A stretch of 64,000 bases of DNA, from positions 24,411,660 to 24,475,659 of the forward strand of contig OZ018414.1 of NCBI GenBank assembly GCA_963969595.1, written 5' to 3'. This stretch comes from Neckera pumila (Eukaryota; Streptophyta; Bryopsida; Hypnales; Neckeraceae). Position 1 is the first letter of the stretch. Every line of letters begins with the position of its first letter. The position numbers and the translations under genes were made by a program. The notes under the pieces are model-generated. The model did no database searches. It was not told where the DNA came from and worked only from the letters and a program-made list of their open reading frames with translations. This document shows, piece by piece, positions 1 through 11,195 of this stretch.

Positions 1-942
1 AAAGCAAATCCCTAGTTCATATTAGACAATCTCACTAGCTAGTACAAAATCACCACTCCTATAAATGTAGACTCGATGAAATTCTATTTCCTTTGGATTG
101 TTTTTTTTGCATTTTTTTTGCTTAATTATATTGTAATTTGCTGATTATACTTGTTTAATAGATTTTAATAGAGAATTGCCAAAAAAATTATGTTAAATCT
201 TTTTGTTTTCCATGTAGATTGATTTATGCTAGAATTTGTTTAAATCTATTAAACTTAACAAGTTCTAACAAGTATTAACATATTTTGACATAACAAAACA
301 AAACAAAAAGGTAAAAAAAAAAAAAAAAAAAAATTTCACTAAATTTGACATAAATAGGAGTGATGGGTTTGTACTAGTGACGTATCTTATAGCATAAACT
401 GCACATTCTAGTATAGTTGTGACTTTTATAGACTGGCCAATACACTAGTCTCTAGTCGATTGCGTAGTCTTGAGTCCTTGCTGTTAGATTGAAAGGGTTC
501 AAGTGGTACAAAATGTCACCATCTTTGCAAAGCGCAAAAGCTTGGGTATAAATGTCAAAGTTGAATCAAATTTCAAAGTGCAGCCTACATCTACCTACCC
601 ATCTTGAGGCAAGTAAAGCCCAAGCAAGGTAGACACATTGAAGCTTATCTTTTACTAGACTCATGTATTTACTAGAAAAAACAAATCCCGGACCCATTTT
701 TGCAAGGTAATTGCAATTGCAACCAAGTAACTTAATCCCTAAAGAACTTGGGGTGCAAAAAATAGTGTTGCAGAACCCACCTTATAGCCTTATGGTCCTT
801 TAGGGGTTAAAAATAGGATCAAATCCCTGCCAATACATTAGTCATGTACATCTAAATATTTAAATCGTACCCAAATCTTCTAACCAATAGTCAAGCTTTA
901 AATTTGAAACTGATCATAAGAGACTTGGATTAGGAAAAGGCT
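1..942. other. AT-rich intergenic DNA, no gene seen
   Basis: No reading frame resembles a known protein. The stretch holds poly-A and poly-T runs (for example an A run near 315-332) and the 79-bp TTAA-bounded element listed separately. Confidence 0.6.
732..810. mobile_element. Miniature TTAA-bounded inverted-repeat element
   Basis: TTAA at 732-735 is followed by TCCCTAAAGAAC, and the other end reads GGTCCTTTAGGGG followed by TTAA at 807-810. The ends match those of the ~920-bp elements at 1110-2025 and 13142-14066, so this is probably a deletion derivative of that family. A TTAA duplication with C-rich termini is what piggyBac-type transposons leave; assigning it there is inference. Confidence 0.5.
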
Positions 943-1109
943 GTACAACTGAATACAATAATCTTGTAAATTAACTGCCTAATTCTGTCATTCAAAGAAT
1001 TTTGCATAATACACAAAAAAATTTGATAATTTTCATCTTTCAAAATTAACATTCAATTCTCACATAATTCCAATCTAGCATACCAATTTCAAAAAAACAA
1101 ACTCTATTT

Positions 1110-2025
1110 TTAACCCCTAAAATTTCATGACTATGTTTTCATTGAAAACGCTCAAAAATTGCCATTTTTAGTACAAGTATCTAATTTTCGGAATTTTTTT
1201 TTGACACGTGACACCGTAGGATCTTGTAGTATGCTGACTTGAGAACATATAGTAAAACTTTCAGAAATTTCCATCGCGTCGATTGGAAGATACAAGCGTT
1301 CAAATTCATTGAAACCATTTTTTTGACCTTGCAAAAAACAGGATAGCAGCACTTCACAAGCTCACTTTTTGATGAAAAAATGTCCCAAAATGATGGTGCT
1401 TCTTTGGATTCTTTTTCCTAGATAAGTTGGCTACATGCTTGAAAAATTTCACTTCATTTGGAATTGTAAACATATAGGAAAAAATAGTAAGTAGCTAGTA
1501 GTAGAGAATGATTCAAAATACTAAATTGTCAAGAATTTAATTATGGAATTGAAAATGCTAATTCCAGTGGTTGGAATGTTTTAATAAATAATCTACATCC
1601 TAAGATTTTATTTTTTTCAAAAAATATTGAAAATTGAATAAGACAAAGGACTTCAAAGTTTATTTTAAAGTAGAAAATCTATAACTACTCACAAACTAAA
1701 ATTCTTCATGACTTTTGATTCATTGATCAAAATGGGATGATTCAAATCTTTTTACGTATATATAACTCTAGAAAACCAAGTTCAAATTTTTGTTTTTGAA
1801 AAAGGTGACTTTTTCAAGATTTGCCCAGATTGTCCAGATAACATATTAGGCCATAACTTTTGCCTCACATTTTCGAATGTCATGAAATTTTGTGCATATG
1901 AAAGATATTCCTTGAGCCCACCTTCTACCAAAATTTCAGCCTAAAATATGAAAATCTCTAATCACACATACCTGCCCCAAATTCCTATACAACCAAAATA
2001 CGCATGCTGGTCCTTTAGGGGTTAA
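1110..2025. mobile_element. TTAA-bounded MITE, ~916 bp, nested in fold-back element 1
   Basis: It is bounded by TTAA at 1110-1113 and 2022-2025, with termini CCCCTAAA at the left and GGTCCTTTAGGGG at the right. Its interior resembles the element at 13142-14066, sharing for example GCCATAACTTTTGC. It has no open frame of substance. Its position splits the fold-back element, which gives an order of insertion: fold-back first, TTAA element second. Confidence 0.6.
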
Positions 2026-2213
2026 AAAAAATTTAAAGTCAATTTTGATGGATTTTACAAAATACTTTATTGAAAACAATTGATGATAAATTTTTTTAAT
2101 TAGATTGTGAAGATATGTAGGAAACATCCATATGCACATCTTCTTTTCAATGAGAATCTCCAACAAAATTTTACAATTTGTTTTGTAGAGATTTTAATGT
2201 GAATGGTCATATG

Positions 2214-2287
2214 ACCAAATCTTGTAAGATAGATATCTCTATATCAATTAACCAAATCTTGTAAGATAGATATCTCTATATTCAATT
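2214..2287. repeat. Tandem duplication, 37-bp unit x2
   Basis: Two adjacent copies begin with ACCAAATCTTGTAAGATAGA and continue TATCTCTATA. The first starts at 2214 and the second at 2251. It lies inside fold-back element 1, near the loop. Confidence 0.75.
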
Positions 2288-2745
2288 TTGGCAGAATAAT
2301 TATACCATCATGCTCAAATAAAAAAAATTGACTACTATGTGGAGGGCAAATAGAAAAATCTAATTATAATAATGAGGTGACTAAATCTTTACAAATTCGG
2401 GCATTGTCACCCCAACATTGAAATCTATTTTAGAAAGAATTGTGAAACTTTTTAAGAGATGTTCATTGAAGGAAAGATGTGCATATGGATTTCCCTATAT
2501 ATCTCCACAATTGAATTTAAAAAATTTATCATCAATTTTTTCAATAGAATATCATGTTAAATTATACAAATTCACTTTTTAAAATTTGCTTGAAATAGAG
2601 TTTGGTATGGCTGATGATTGTATAAGGATGCAATGATAATTATGTTTACTAAAAAACACCAATTATATTCCACATTGTCCCAAAAAAAATTGAATGGCTC
2701 AAATAGGCAATTTGTAAGATTATTGTACTTGATTATACAATACTA

Positions 2746-3413
2746 CAATACCAAACAACTTTCAATTCTCTACCTTATTTTGCCAAATATTTTGCCATTG
2801 AAAGAATTTTGCATAATATAGATTGATACAATTGCCAATTTCAGTCTTGCAAATTTTTTACACAATCCCAATCAAGCATACCAAATTTGAATTTTTAAAT
2901 AGCAAAACTCCAATTTTGGTGAATTTTTAAAGTCAATTTTCATTGTTTTACATAATAATATATTAAAAAAAGTTGGTAATGAATTTTCTTAATTGAATTG
3001 CATAAATATGTAGGAAATATCTATACACACATCTTTCATATTAAAAATTACCCCATTAAGTATTGAAAATATGATCTATGTAGTGTTCAATGTGAAGTAT
3101 TGTATGACCAAATTTTGTAAATTATAGATATTTCTATATTTCATTCAATTTTCTATATTTTATATAATTACAAAATTTATGAGCAATTGTATTCAATAAA
3201 TTAATATATAAAACTATAAAAATTGACTTTACTAAAAATTCACAAAATAGGAATTTTGATTTTCTTAAAACCAAAATTTGGTTTGCTTAATTGGAATTGC
3301 GTAAGATTTATGCAAGACTAAAAATGACAATTGTATTCTATGCTATGCAAATATCTTTGAATGGCAAAAGACTTAGTCAAATAGGGTGGACAATCAAAAG
3401 TTGTTTGGTATTG
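2746..3413. mobile_element. Fold-back element 2, same family as element 1
   Basis: The left end CAATACCAAACAACTTT is mirrored by AAAGTTGTTTGGTATTG at the right end. Subterminal blocks also mirror (GCATACCAAATTTGAA near 2876; its approximate complement near 3280). The internal string AAATATGTAGGAAATATCTA recurs in fold-back elements 1 and 34311-35213. It abuts element 1 almost directly. Confidence 0.55.
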
Positions 3414-4913
3414 TACAATTTATAACATTGTTTACTAATGAGGCAGGCTGGGTTCCTATTGCATCGTTGAAGAGGCCCCCCTACAGTGAAAAATATTGTC
3501 TTATATTTGTATGGCTCCTTAGCCAATCCTATCCCTAGCTAAAATTCATTGATAAGCCACTCCCTAGTATGTAGTATGAAATATATATCCTAAACTTGAG
3601 TCAAATTTGTTAAAAATAATCCAAAATATAAATAAATATGGCATGTAATGAAATTTTCAGAAATTATAAAGTGGCATAATTGAATAGTGTACAAAATAAT
3701 ATTGAAAATTACTTGAATCCTAAAATAAAGAAACGGATGAAAAATGAAAAATGAAAAAGAATATACATACCAAGGTGATTGTTTTTGTGACCTTTAATTA
3801 GCAATAGCCAATAGGGATTACCATGTAGAAAAAATGTGTGCATTCAAGGATTTAGTGAGCTCTGCAAGTGAGGAATTGCAAGCCAAAATGCAACAAAGAC
3901 ACAATCTCTTAGGATGGATGTAGCAAATTGCTTGAAGACGAGCAATATACAAGTCAAGAGCAAAAATGGCGTGAAAGAGGGAGACGATCTTGGGCTTGCT
4001 CAATCCCCACAGTCCTTGCTGCTAAAAGGTCACAGAAATGGCGTAAAAGAGGGAGACAATCTTGGGCTTGCATAATTCCTACAATCCTTGCTATTAAAAG
4101 GTCACAAAAGATGTGGTAAAACCTAAGAATCCTCATTAAAGGGTCCTACTGCTAAAGGTCACGAAACATTCCAAATCTTGTGAAATAAAATTCTGAAAAA
4201 TTCTAAATCTAGTTAACGAAAAGAAATTCAACCAAAAATGAAATGATTTTATATGGAGTTTAACAAATATGACTTCAAGGTATGGTAATACCTTCCTAGC
4301 ATGGAGAGGACCACTTGCCTAATTATACAACGGTATGAGTATTCACCATGTTCACCAGCAAATGGGAAGGTGAAAAACAAGGATAGTTGGAAGCAAAATT
4401 TCAATGGAAAAAAATGGTTGTTCAAATCAATTTTTCATTTTTCATGAAGTGCCAAAGTGGGGATCTAAAATATTATAGTGGTGCTCCAAATTTCAACATT
4501 CATCCACATATTGGATAAAAAATATCATATTAGCACATCTCACATGTCCATAATTATGTTTTCATCCACAATCTAGCAATTTCATCCAAGATTTTTTTTT
4601 AATTGGAAGTTTTATGGTAAAAAACTTCACAGTTTGTTGCCATTTTTTTATCCAAGTTATTTTTTTTGGTTCAATCTGGCACTAGAAAGCCAAAATAAAA
4701 AAGCCCTGGTTTAGATGGCCTGTATAACATGGCTAAGTTATCACCTCTTGAAGATAAACAGGATCCTCAAGAGGCACCTAATTTTTGGAAAGAAACAGTT
4801 CATCTGAAGACCCAAATTTTTGGCAGGACTAATGTCTGGGTCTTAAAAAGACATAATTGTACCAGTGACATATAATGTTGAAGAAGAGTTCATTTGGTAT
4901 CTTGAAGGTACAA
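3414..4913. other. Intergenic, no gene seen; contains a 72-bp tandem repeat
   Basis: No protein is recognisable. The only structure I see is a tandem repeat with a 72-bp period: units start at 3964 and 4036 (AAATGGCGTGAAAGAGGGAG and a close copy). A partial third unit near 4150 ends in CTAAAGGTCAC. The open frames here are by-products of the repeat. Confidence 0.6.
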
Positions 4914-5764
4914 TGCCCTCTAGAAAGTAAGCCGTGAATCCTGTAACTATTTTGTATATTGATATTTTCACATTCTACCTTGGATACACTAAAAATTGTC
5001 ACAAATTGGGCTGTAGATAATGTGAAGGCTAATTGATAAATAATGAATACAATAGAGCAAAGAGATCTGTAGAAAAGAAAGTAATACACAATCAATTTTT
5101 TGATTTTGACAAAAATGAGACCACAATAGGTATACAAAGTTTTTGAAAATTGAGTGCTTGAAATCTCTCATAGGGCCAACATTGAAAGAGACTAGTCATA
5201 TTCAAAAGCTCCCCCTCCCAAGGTGTCATAAGTAAAGTATGCAAGCTCATAATTCTACAATTTTATATCTTCATGTTTTGTGAGTAATATGAAATGACAT
5301 GAGGATTTAATAACATGATCTATGAACTCTTGAAAGGTGCTGAAATAATTGACATGAGGATTTAATGACACGAGCATATTTTTTCTAAACCTTGGTCTCT
5401 GATAAGCCTTCAAGCGTTATTAAACCCTCATGTTTTGTGAGTTTGGAAACTAGCCACCTCTCTCAAAATGGCTAATGTTTCTTTGAAGAACCACAAAGAT
5501 ATAGAGGGGTATTTATTAAAATATATGCATTCTATTTTGAGGCTTATTCTAGATTGTGCTTTGAGGTATAATACACTTTTGAAGGTACCTACCTTAATTT
5601 GAAGAAGATTTTTTTTGGATTTGAGAAGCTGATATTTAGAGGAAAATAATGATGACTTGCTTGCTAAAAAATTATAAGCTATATTCAATAAACTAATGGG
5701 TTTAGGAGTTTCCTATTTACAAGTGTAAGAACTTCACAGAGGTTACCTTACTTTCTAGAGGGCA
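4914..5764. mobile_element. Inverted-terminal-repeat element, ~851 bp
   Basis: A perfect 18-bp inverted repeat, TGCCCTCTAGAAAGTAAG, begins at 4914, and its complement ends at 5764. The interior is AT-rich and has short direct repeats (TCATGTTTTGTGAGT at about 5271 and 5429; GACATGAGGATTTAAT twice). I see no convincing target-site duplication and no transposase. It could be a MITE of unassigned superfamily. Confidence 0.45.
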
Positions 5765-6449
5765 CCGGAAACTCTTCATAGCTCTTTAACACAAAATAAA
5801 CTTTGAAATTATAGTTCATCAATAAATTTCTAGTAACAAAACAAACAAACTACGTTTCAATGTAAAACAAGTGCAATTGATTACTTTCTTTCTTTTGCCA
5901 ATTTAGATGACTAGCCTCTTTGTACAACATTCTTTGAAAGGATTGTACTTTAGAAATTACTTTCTTGGGAGTTAATGAGTCACATTAAAATCCAAATGGA
6001 CAAAGATAGTCCACCCGCTAGGGCAATAACAAGACTTTATATTTTTTGCTTTGACCACCTACAAAGTGTCTATTTTTGTTTACAAAAATGCATTGACTAA
6101 AATACATGTGAACAATTTTTGGATGGATTTGTTGTTCTATCAAAGTTGTCTACAATTGAATGTGTTCAAATAAGCAATTGAGCATTGTTTTTATTATTAA
6201 ACTGCTGAATTTTTTTCTTGGATCTTGTTGAAAGTTGAAAGTTTATTTTGAATTTCTTTTTTTTACATTTATTGGACTCCAGATGAAAAAGTATGAATTA
6301 ACAAAGTATTCAAAATAGATGTTTTGAAAATCAACCCTAGACTTTATGAATAAACTCAATGGAAGTATATATTAGGCAAGAGTATGCGGTGTAGTTACCA
6401 TTAGTGCAAAAAATGACAATTTGTCCATCTCATCAATCTAAGCCTAAAT
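5765..6449. other. AT-rich intergenic DNA, nothing recognised
   Basis: Low-complexity A/T tracts only. I see no gene, RNA or element ends. Confidence 0.6.
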
Positions 6450-6943
6450 ATAGTGGCTCTCGTATATTTTCATTCACTAAAAAAGTTTCTATAAGTAATT
6501 GAAATTAGATGTTTTTTCAACAAATTTTGGACATATTGAGGTACAAATAACACACTTATACAAATAATTAAAAAAAAAAATCAATTTTTTTTTATTTTAA
6601 AAATATTCCATCAAATTATTGGTGAATTTTTTTTATATGATTTTAATTCAAGATTATTTAGCAAGTGGCATGATTTAAAAAAAAAATTGTGGTAAGCATT
6701 TCACTAATATTAAAATTTTTTAGTGAAATATTAATGATTGAAATATGACCCTAAATAGTTATGTTTTTACAATTCACTCTAAAAATCTCCAAAAAATCTT
6801 GAAAAATAATGTATAAGTATCTAATACATTCTTATTCTTAAAATCACTTATACAACAACATGTCCAAATTTTGTTGAAAACCTCTAATTTTTCAATTAGC
6901 TATGGCAATTTTTGTAAGTGAGAAACATTTTGAAAGCCACTAT
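6450..6943. mobile_element. Fold-back element, ~494 bp
   Basis: The left arm (from ATAGTGGCT at 6450 through TTTCAACAAATTTTGGACAT near 6525) is mirrored by the right arm, which contains ATGTCCAAATTTTGTTGAAA near 6860 and ends AGCCACTAT at 6943. The loop is very AT-rich. There is no coding content. Confidence 0.5.
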
Positions 6944-7768
6944 AAGTGCAACAATCAAAGGGGAGACCATGGGTCATTCTCCTATATTAGTACATCAATA
7001 GATGAAAATAATTATCCATAGATGGTCTCTTGAAATTATCCATCAGACATTTAAAGTAGCCTACTTCTCCTTGCCATCCCACTTTTGGCTCCATCTCCAT
7101 TACAGAATTCATCCAAGCCCATTTATTTTTCTGACAAAATTAGAGCCTTAATATCTCTGCATCACAAATCGCAAGTGAAAGTCATTTCTTTGACTCACGT
7201 AGTTGGTCCAATACAGGATACTGCACTCTGTGTTGGAATCACACATTACCTGCATCAGATTGTGTGTCAGGGTTTCGTTCGTGAATTCCACAGCTCGTGG
7301 AACGCAGTTTGTACGTTGAATTATCATTTGGTGATCGCTTATCTTGGCTGTAGTCCCTCAGACAAAGTTCTTCTCACTCACCTCGCGCTAGTTAGTTCAC
7401 GTGAATGAGATTTGTTAATGCCGGACTAGTTTCCATAAGTCAACTTCCAGAGGCTGATGGACTGTCACACCGTGTGACCGGTGCATGAAGATTGTAAATT
7501 CTGTTGAGAGCTTGATGCTCAGTTGGGGAAATGTCCTTCGAATTCTTACAAACTCTGCTGAGAGGTCAAGGACGTGTTCACGAGAGAATAAATTTGTGGG
7601 CAGCATGAATCGATGGCTGCTCAATATGCACGATAGCTTTTGAAACTATGCCTGATTGTTGCTATCGGCATCCATGATTGAAGAGAGACATGAGACCTGA
7701 TGAAGATGCAGTGAGAAGAATGAGACTCTTGAAATATTGTCGAGGACTTTGGTCTTATCATCTTCCGG
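6944..7768. other. Unassigned sequence with higher GC, no recognised gene
   Basis: Base composition rises from about 7.1 kb. A 107-codon open frame (7085-7408) resembles nothing I know, and I see no splice-supported gene model. This may be old distal promoter sequence of MED31, now separated from it by the 7769-8965 insertion. Confidence 0.35.
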
Positions 7769-8965
7769 TTAACCCCTGAGCGCCCCACAGCCCCAAATGT
7801 GGCCTCTCAAAATCTAATTTTTGCAAAACAGGGTCCAAATCCAGAATGTATTGCGGGAATAAAGGTACAGGGTTCTGAGAGAGTAATGCAGTGATGCCTG
7901 GGAGTGGGAGATGGTTGTTGTGAATCCGCGTGTGTGCTCGGTCAAGTGTTGTTCACAGGGAAAACGCATTTATCACGGTGTGTTGCCTCTGTGCGATGTG
8001 TGCCCCTGTGTAGTGTCTTTCATTGTGCGGCGTGTGCTTCGTGCTTCTCAAATTCACGGCTCTAAAAAAGTAGGCTACAGTGGTGAATTCATTCTGAAAA
8101 TTGGCAGTCTGCAAGATACCTACTTTCCATAATACCTGGCAAAAATTGAGCGCATGGGGCCACCTTGAAGTTTTCTATTTCTGCTTCCGAAGTCCAAGAC
8201 CCCCCAAATTTTGGCTTGCCACAAATAGTCAACGCCACTTTGACTATTATAATCTCTCCATCTGTACGGTGGAAAGTTGTAAGAGTTTCCTAAAAGCTAC
8301 AGACCGTAATCCTTTTCCAGTTTGAGCGGCTAAGAGCATTCCCACCGGGAGTTCCGTTTCCCTAAAAGTTTAAGGAAGAGGACCTGAGATGCAGACAGGG
8401 ATACAGAAATCTCATCGCACCAACCTTTTTCTAAATCCTATATCCGTAAATTATACAGAATTCTGTAAAACTCTCACCAAATTCTGTATCCAGAGGCTCA
8501 TTTAGAGCATCCCCACCAATCTGTTCTCTATCCCTAAACTTGAAGTCTCAAAGCAGTCAACCTTGACTTTATGCAGATGAGACCTCGCGAGTTCTCTAAA
8601 TGAGCCTCTGGATACAGGATTCGGTGAGAGTTTTACAGAATTCTGTATAATTTACGGATACAGAATTTAGAAAAAGTTTGGTGCTGTGAACTTTCTGCAT
8701 CCCTATCTGCATCCCAGGTCCTCTTCCCTAAACTTTTAGGGAAACGGAACTCCCTGGTGGGGATGCTCTTAGAGAACTCGCGAGGTCTCATCTGTATAAA
8801 GTCAAGGTTGACTGCTTTGAGACTTCAAGTTTAGGGATAGAGAACAGATTGGTGGGGATGCTCTAAGTCCTCCAGATGTAAGTTCTCTCGTGGTTCCAAA
8901 TTATTTGGAATGTGGTTCCCCGTGGCCTGATTTTGGGATGCACGTTGGGGGCGCTCAGGGGTTAA
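7769..8965. mobile_element. TTAA-bounded element, ~1.2 kb, upstream of MED31
   Basis: TTAA at 7769-7772 and 8962-8965 flank termini CCCCTGAGCGCCCC and GGGGCGCTCAGGGG, a 14-bp perfect inverted repeat. It is distinct in sequence from the CCCCTAAAGGACC subfamily but has the same architecture. It contains no transposase. It hosts the interleaved inverted repeats at 8331-8864 and ends only about 350 bp before the MED31 start codon, so it may contribute to that promoter. Confidence 0.65.
8331..8864. repeat. Two interleaved inverted repeats (order A-B-A'-B')
   Basis: A (8331-8507) is the inverse of A' (8594-8771), and B (8504-8597) is the inverse of B' (8771-8864). All four outer ends carry the same terminus, AGAGCATCCCCACC or its complement. 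Two hairpin-type MITEs with AGAGCATCCCCACC ends are thus intertwined rather than nested. B/B' pairing is nearly perfect over ~94 bp; A/A' has scattered mismatches. Confidence 0.8.
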
Positions 8966-9312
8966 CTATCGAAATTGAAATGCCGGAGGATCACGGTTGT
9001 AATAGCCATGCCTTCGGAGTAAGGAAGTCGATGCCGCGGGTCTGAGGGTTCGAAAGTGAGAGTGCTTTGATATGCTGGAAGAGTATTGGGTTGGCTGTCG
9101 TGTACATTTCTGGAGAGTATATGAGATAACGAAGATTCAGCGCTTTGTATGTCGGACTCTCCTAGTCTATTGTGTGCGAACATACAACCGGCGTTTAGAA
9201 CTCACTTATCTAAGTTCTCTTGTTTAATATCTGAAATTAGCTCGCCAATTGAGTGTCACCCTCGTCATCTGACGTGATTAGGCAGCTTCCACTTGAAGGA
9301 CGCTTGAGCGCA
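8966..9312 (+). promoter_or_regulatory. Probable MED31 promoter and 5' leader
   Basis: This is the DNA between the TTAA element and the MED31 start codon. No clear TATA box can be chosen with confidence. The role is inferred from position only. Confidence 0.4.
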
Positions 9313-11195
9313 ATGGTCGCCAATGGTGATGCCGCTGGCGGTTACGAGTCCCAACCACTACATGGTATGCACTCTGGTTTCCCTCCACCTTTCTCAGGGT
9401 TTGGGTTTAGGGTTTTGTCCTTTGTTGGGGTATGTTTCAAATGAGAGCTTGTCGGAATACCACCTGTTGATGTTGCCAGTCTCGTAGGGCCTGACTGGAG
9501 AACGGAGTCTTTTAGAGAAACAAGTGCGTTAGATTTGTTTTTGTCATAATCTTTGCAGTGGTATGTTTTGTTGTTTCTACCAATGTCTTGAGGGTGTACC
9601 TGGCACCGTTTACTCTCCCTGAGCTCAGTCTCTCTCTGTTCGCCACGATTCTGATTTTGAAAAAGTTTGTTGTCATCTTTGGGGATTGTCATTATAGTCA
9701 CACCGTGTCTGTCTCGTGATTCTTATTTGTTAGATCCTCCTCCTCCCTCTCTTCCTTGGCATCACAAATTTCAAGACCCTGACGATGGCCGACAGCGTTT
9801 TCTGCTCGAACTCGAATTTGTACAGCTTCTCGCGAATCCTACATATATCCATCGTGAGTCCTATAACCGTCTTTTTTCTTTTCTCATACTTGATTCCCCA
9901 CTATTAGCATGTCTCGTTTTCTGATTTTGGACCCACTGCATTCACAGATTTGGCACAGAATCGCTACTTCGATGATGAGGCGTTTGTAGGGTACCTCAAG
10001 TACCTCTTGTACTGGAAACAGCCCGAGTATGCCAAGTACGTCATGTGAGTCTCAATTCTAACCTCAATGCGTGCCTTCTGAGAATCTGTGTTATTCTGTT
10101 CAGTGGTTTTTCAAAGTTCCTTTGTTTCGGGTCTATGAAGTTTTCAATGTGAGTGACTCCAGATTACTGTTCCTGACATCAAGACCCTTGTTGCGGTTGT
10201 AACTGGGTATCACCGTCGTGGAGGTTTCACTTGTTCCTTCTTGAATTTCTTTCCTATTTGTTACAGGTACCCACACGCATTTTTTTTCCTGGATATGCTT
10301 CAAAGTGCAAATTTTCGTGCAGCCATGGCCCATCCTGCAAATAAAGTGAGGCTGCTTTTCTTTTATCTTCATAGGTGCAGTTTATTAAGTTGTTCACTCT
10401 CGAGTATTTCTGTAACTTCTTGTGGGTACTGTACATTTTGATGCTCAGTTTTGTCAAACAAGTGATTTATGTTTAAATAATTGAATTGCATTTAATTTAA
10501 TCGCATATCAAGTCTTTGGAACCCTCTGCTCATCATCTTGGAAAGTCTACTCAAGGCGCAAGCATTATGTAGAGGAAACAGTATGCAACTAACTACAGTA
10601 GTGTTCAGGAGAGATTATCCGAAGTGATGCACGTCACTTGAAGTGAACCCGTCTTGCTCTTTTTTCAGTTGACTGCAGAACACTCTTTTGTGAACATCGT
10701 GTGACGACCATCTCTTAATCATAAATCGATAAATTTGAACATCCGGCAGAGGGTAGTGAAGAGGACGTTGGGATCTGTTGAAAGGTTTCTTTTGCTCGAG
10801 TCTTATTCTGTTTTGTTACCCCGTATGAACTTCTCGGTCCAATGAGGCTTCCGTGATGATGGGTACAGGTAGACTTTTGAATCTTGTTTCTCTATTTTCG
10901 CATACATTGAATAGAGATTTATGCAATCAGATCAAAGTCAAGTCTCCAAGTTTGTTTCATGACAATGTTACTATTGCAGGAGATTGCCCATCGTCAGCAG
11001 TATTATTTCTGGAAACACTGCAGGAACAATCGGTTGAAGCAAGTACTGCCTCGTCCCTTGCCCGAAGTGCCTGCTCCACCTCCTCCTCTTCCTCCAGCTC
11101 CCACACCTGTAGTGGCCGCAGCACCTACGAAGCCCGAAGGATCCTCTAGGGCAGGTGCTGGCGAACGGAGAAAACGGAAGCATGCCAATTCGTAG
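9313..11195 (+). CDS. MED31: Mediator complex subunit 31 (MED31/SOH1)
   Basis: Subunit of the Mediator middle module, which links transcription factors to RNA polymerase II in the nucleus. Coding exons with GT..AG borders and matching phases: 9313-9364, 9734-9853, 9948-10044, 10267-10345, 10980-11195, giving 187 aa. The conserved core runs from about residue 32: DPDDGRQRFLLELEFVQLLA, then ANPTYIHHLAQNRYF, a GYLKYLLYW segment, YPHAFFFLDML, AMAHPANKEIAHRQQ and NNRLKQVLPRPLPE. The family usually has a Tyr where this protein has His58. The C-terminus is Pro/Ala-rich and ends in a basic RRKRKH stretch, as in other plant MED31 proteins. The start is the first in-frame ATG before the first donor. 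The last intron is the longest, 634 bp. A ~1.2-kb TTAA element lies just upstream. Confidence 0.93.

Larger units (their letters stand above)
943..2743. mobile_element. Fold-back element 1 (interrupted by a nested insertion)
   Basis: The left part (943-1109) and the right part (2026-2743) are imperfect inverted copies. The left end has a GTACAACTGAATACAATAA-type terminus and a CATTCAAAGAATTTTGCAT block; the right end has their reverse complements near 2690-2743. A second stem pairs 2040-2160 with 2440-2570 around the string GATGTGCATATGGA. Without the nested TTAA element at 1110-2025 it is about 885 bp, close to the related element at 34311-35213. No coding capacity is visible, so it is non-autonomous. 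Confidence 0.55.
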
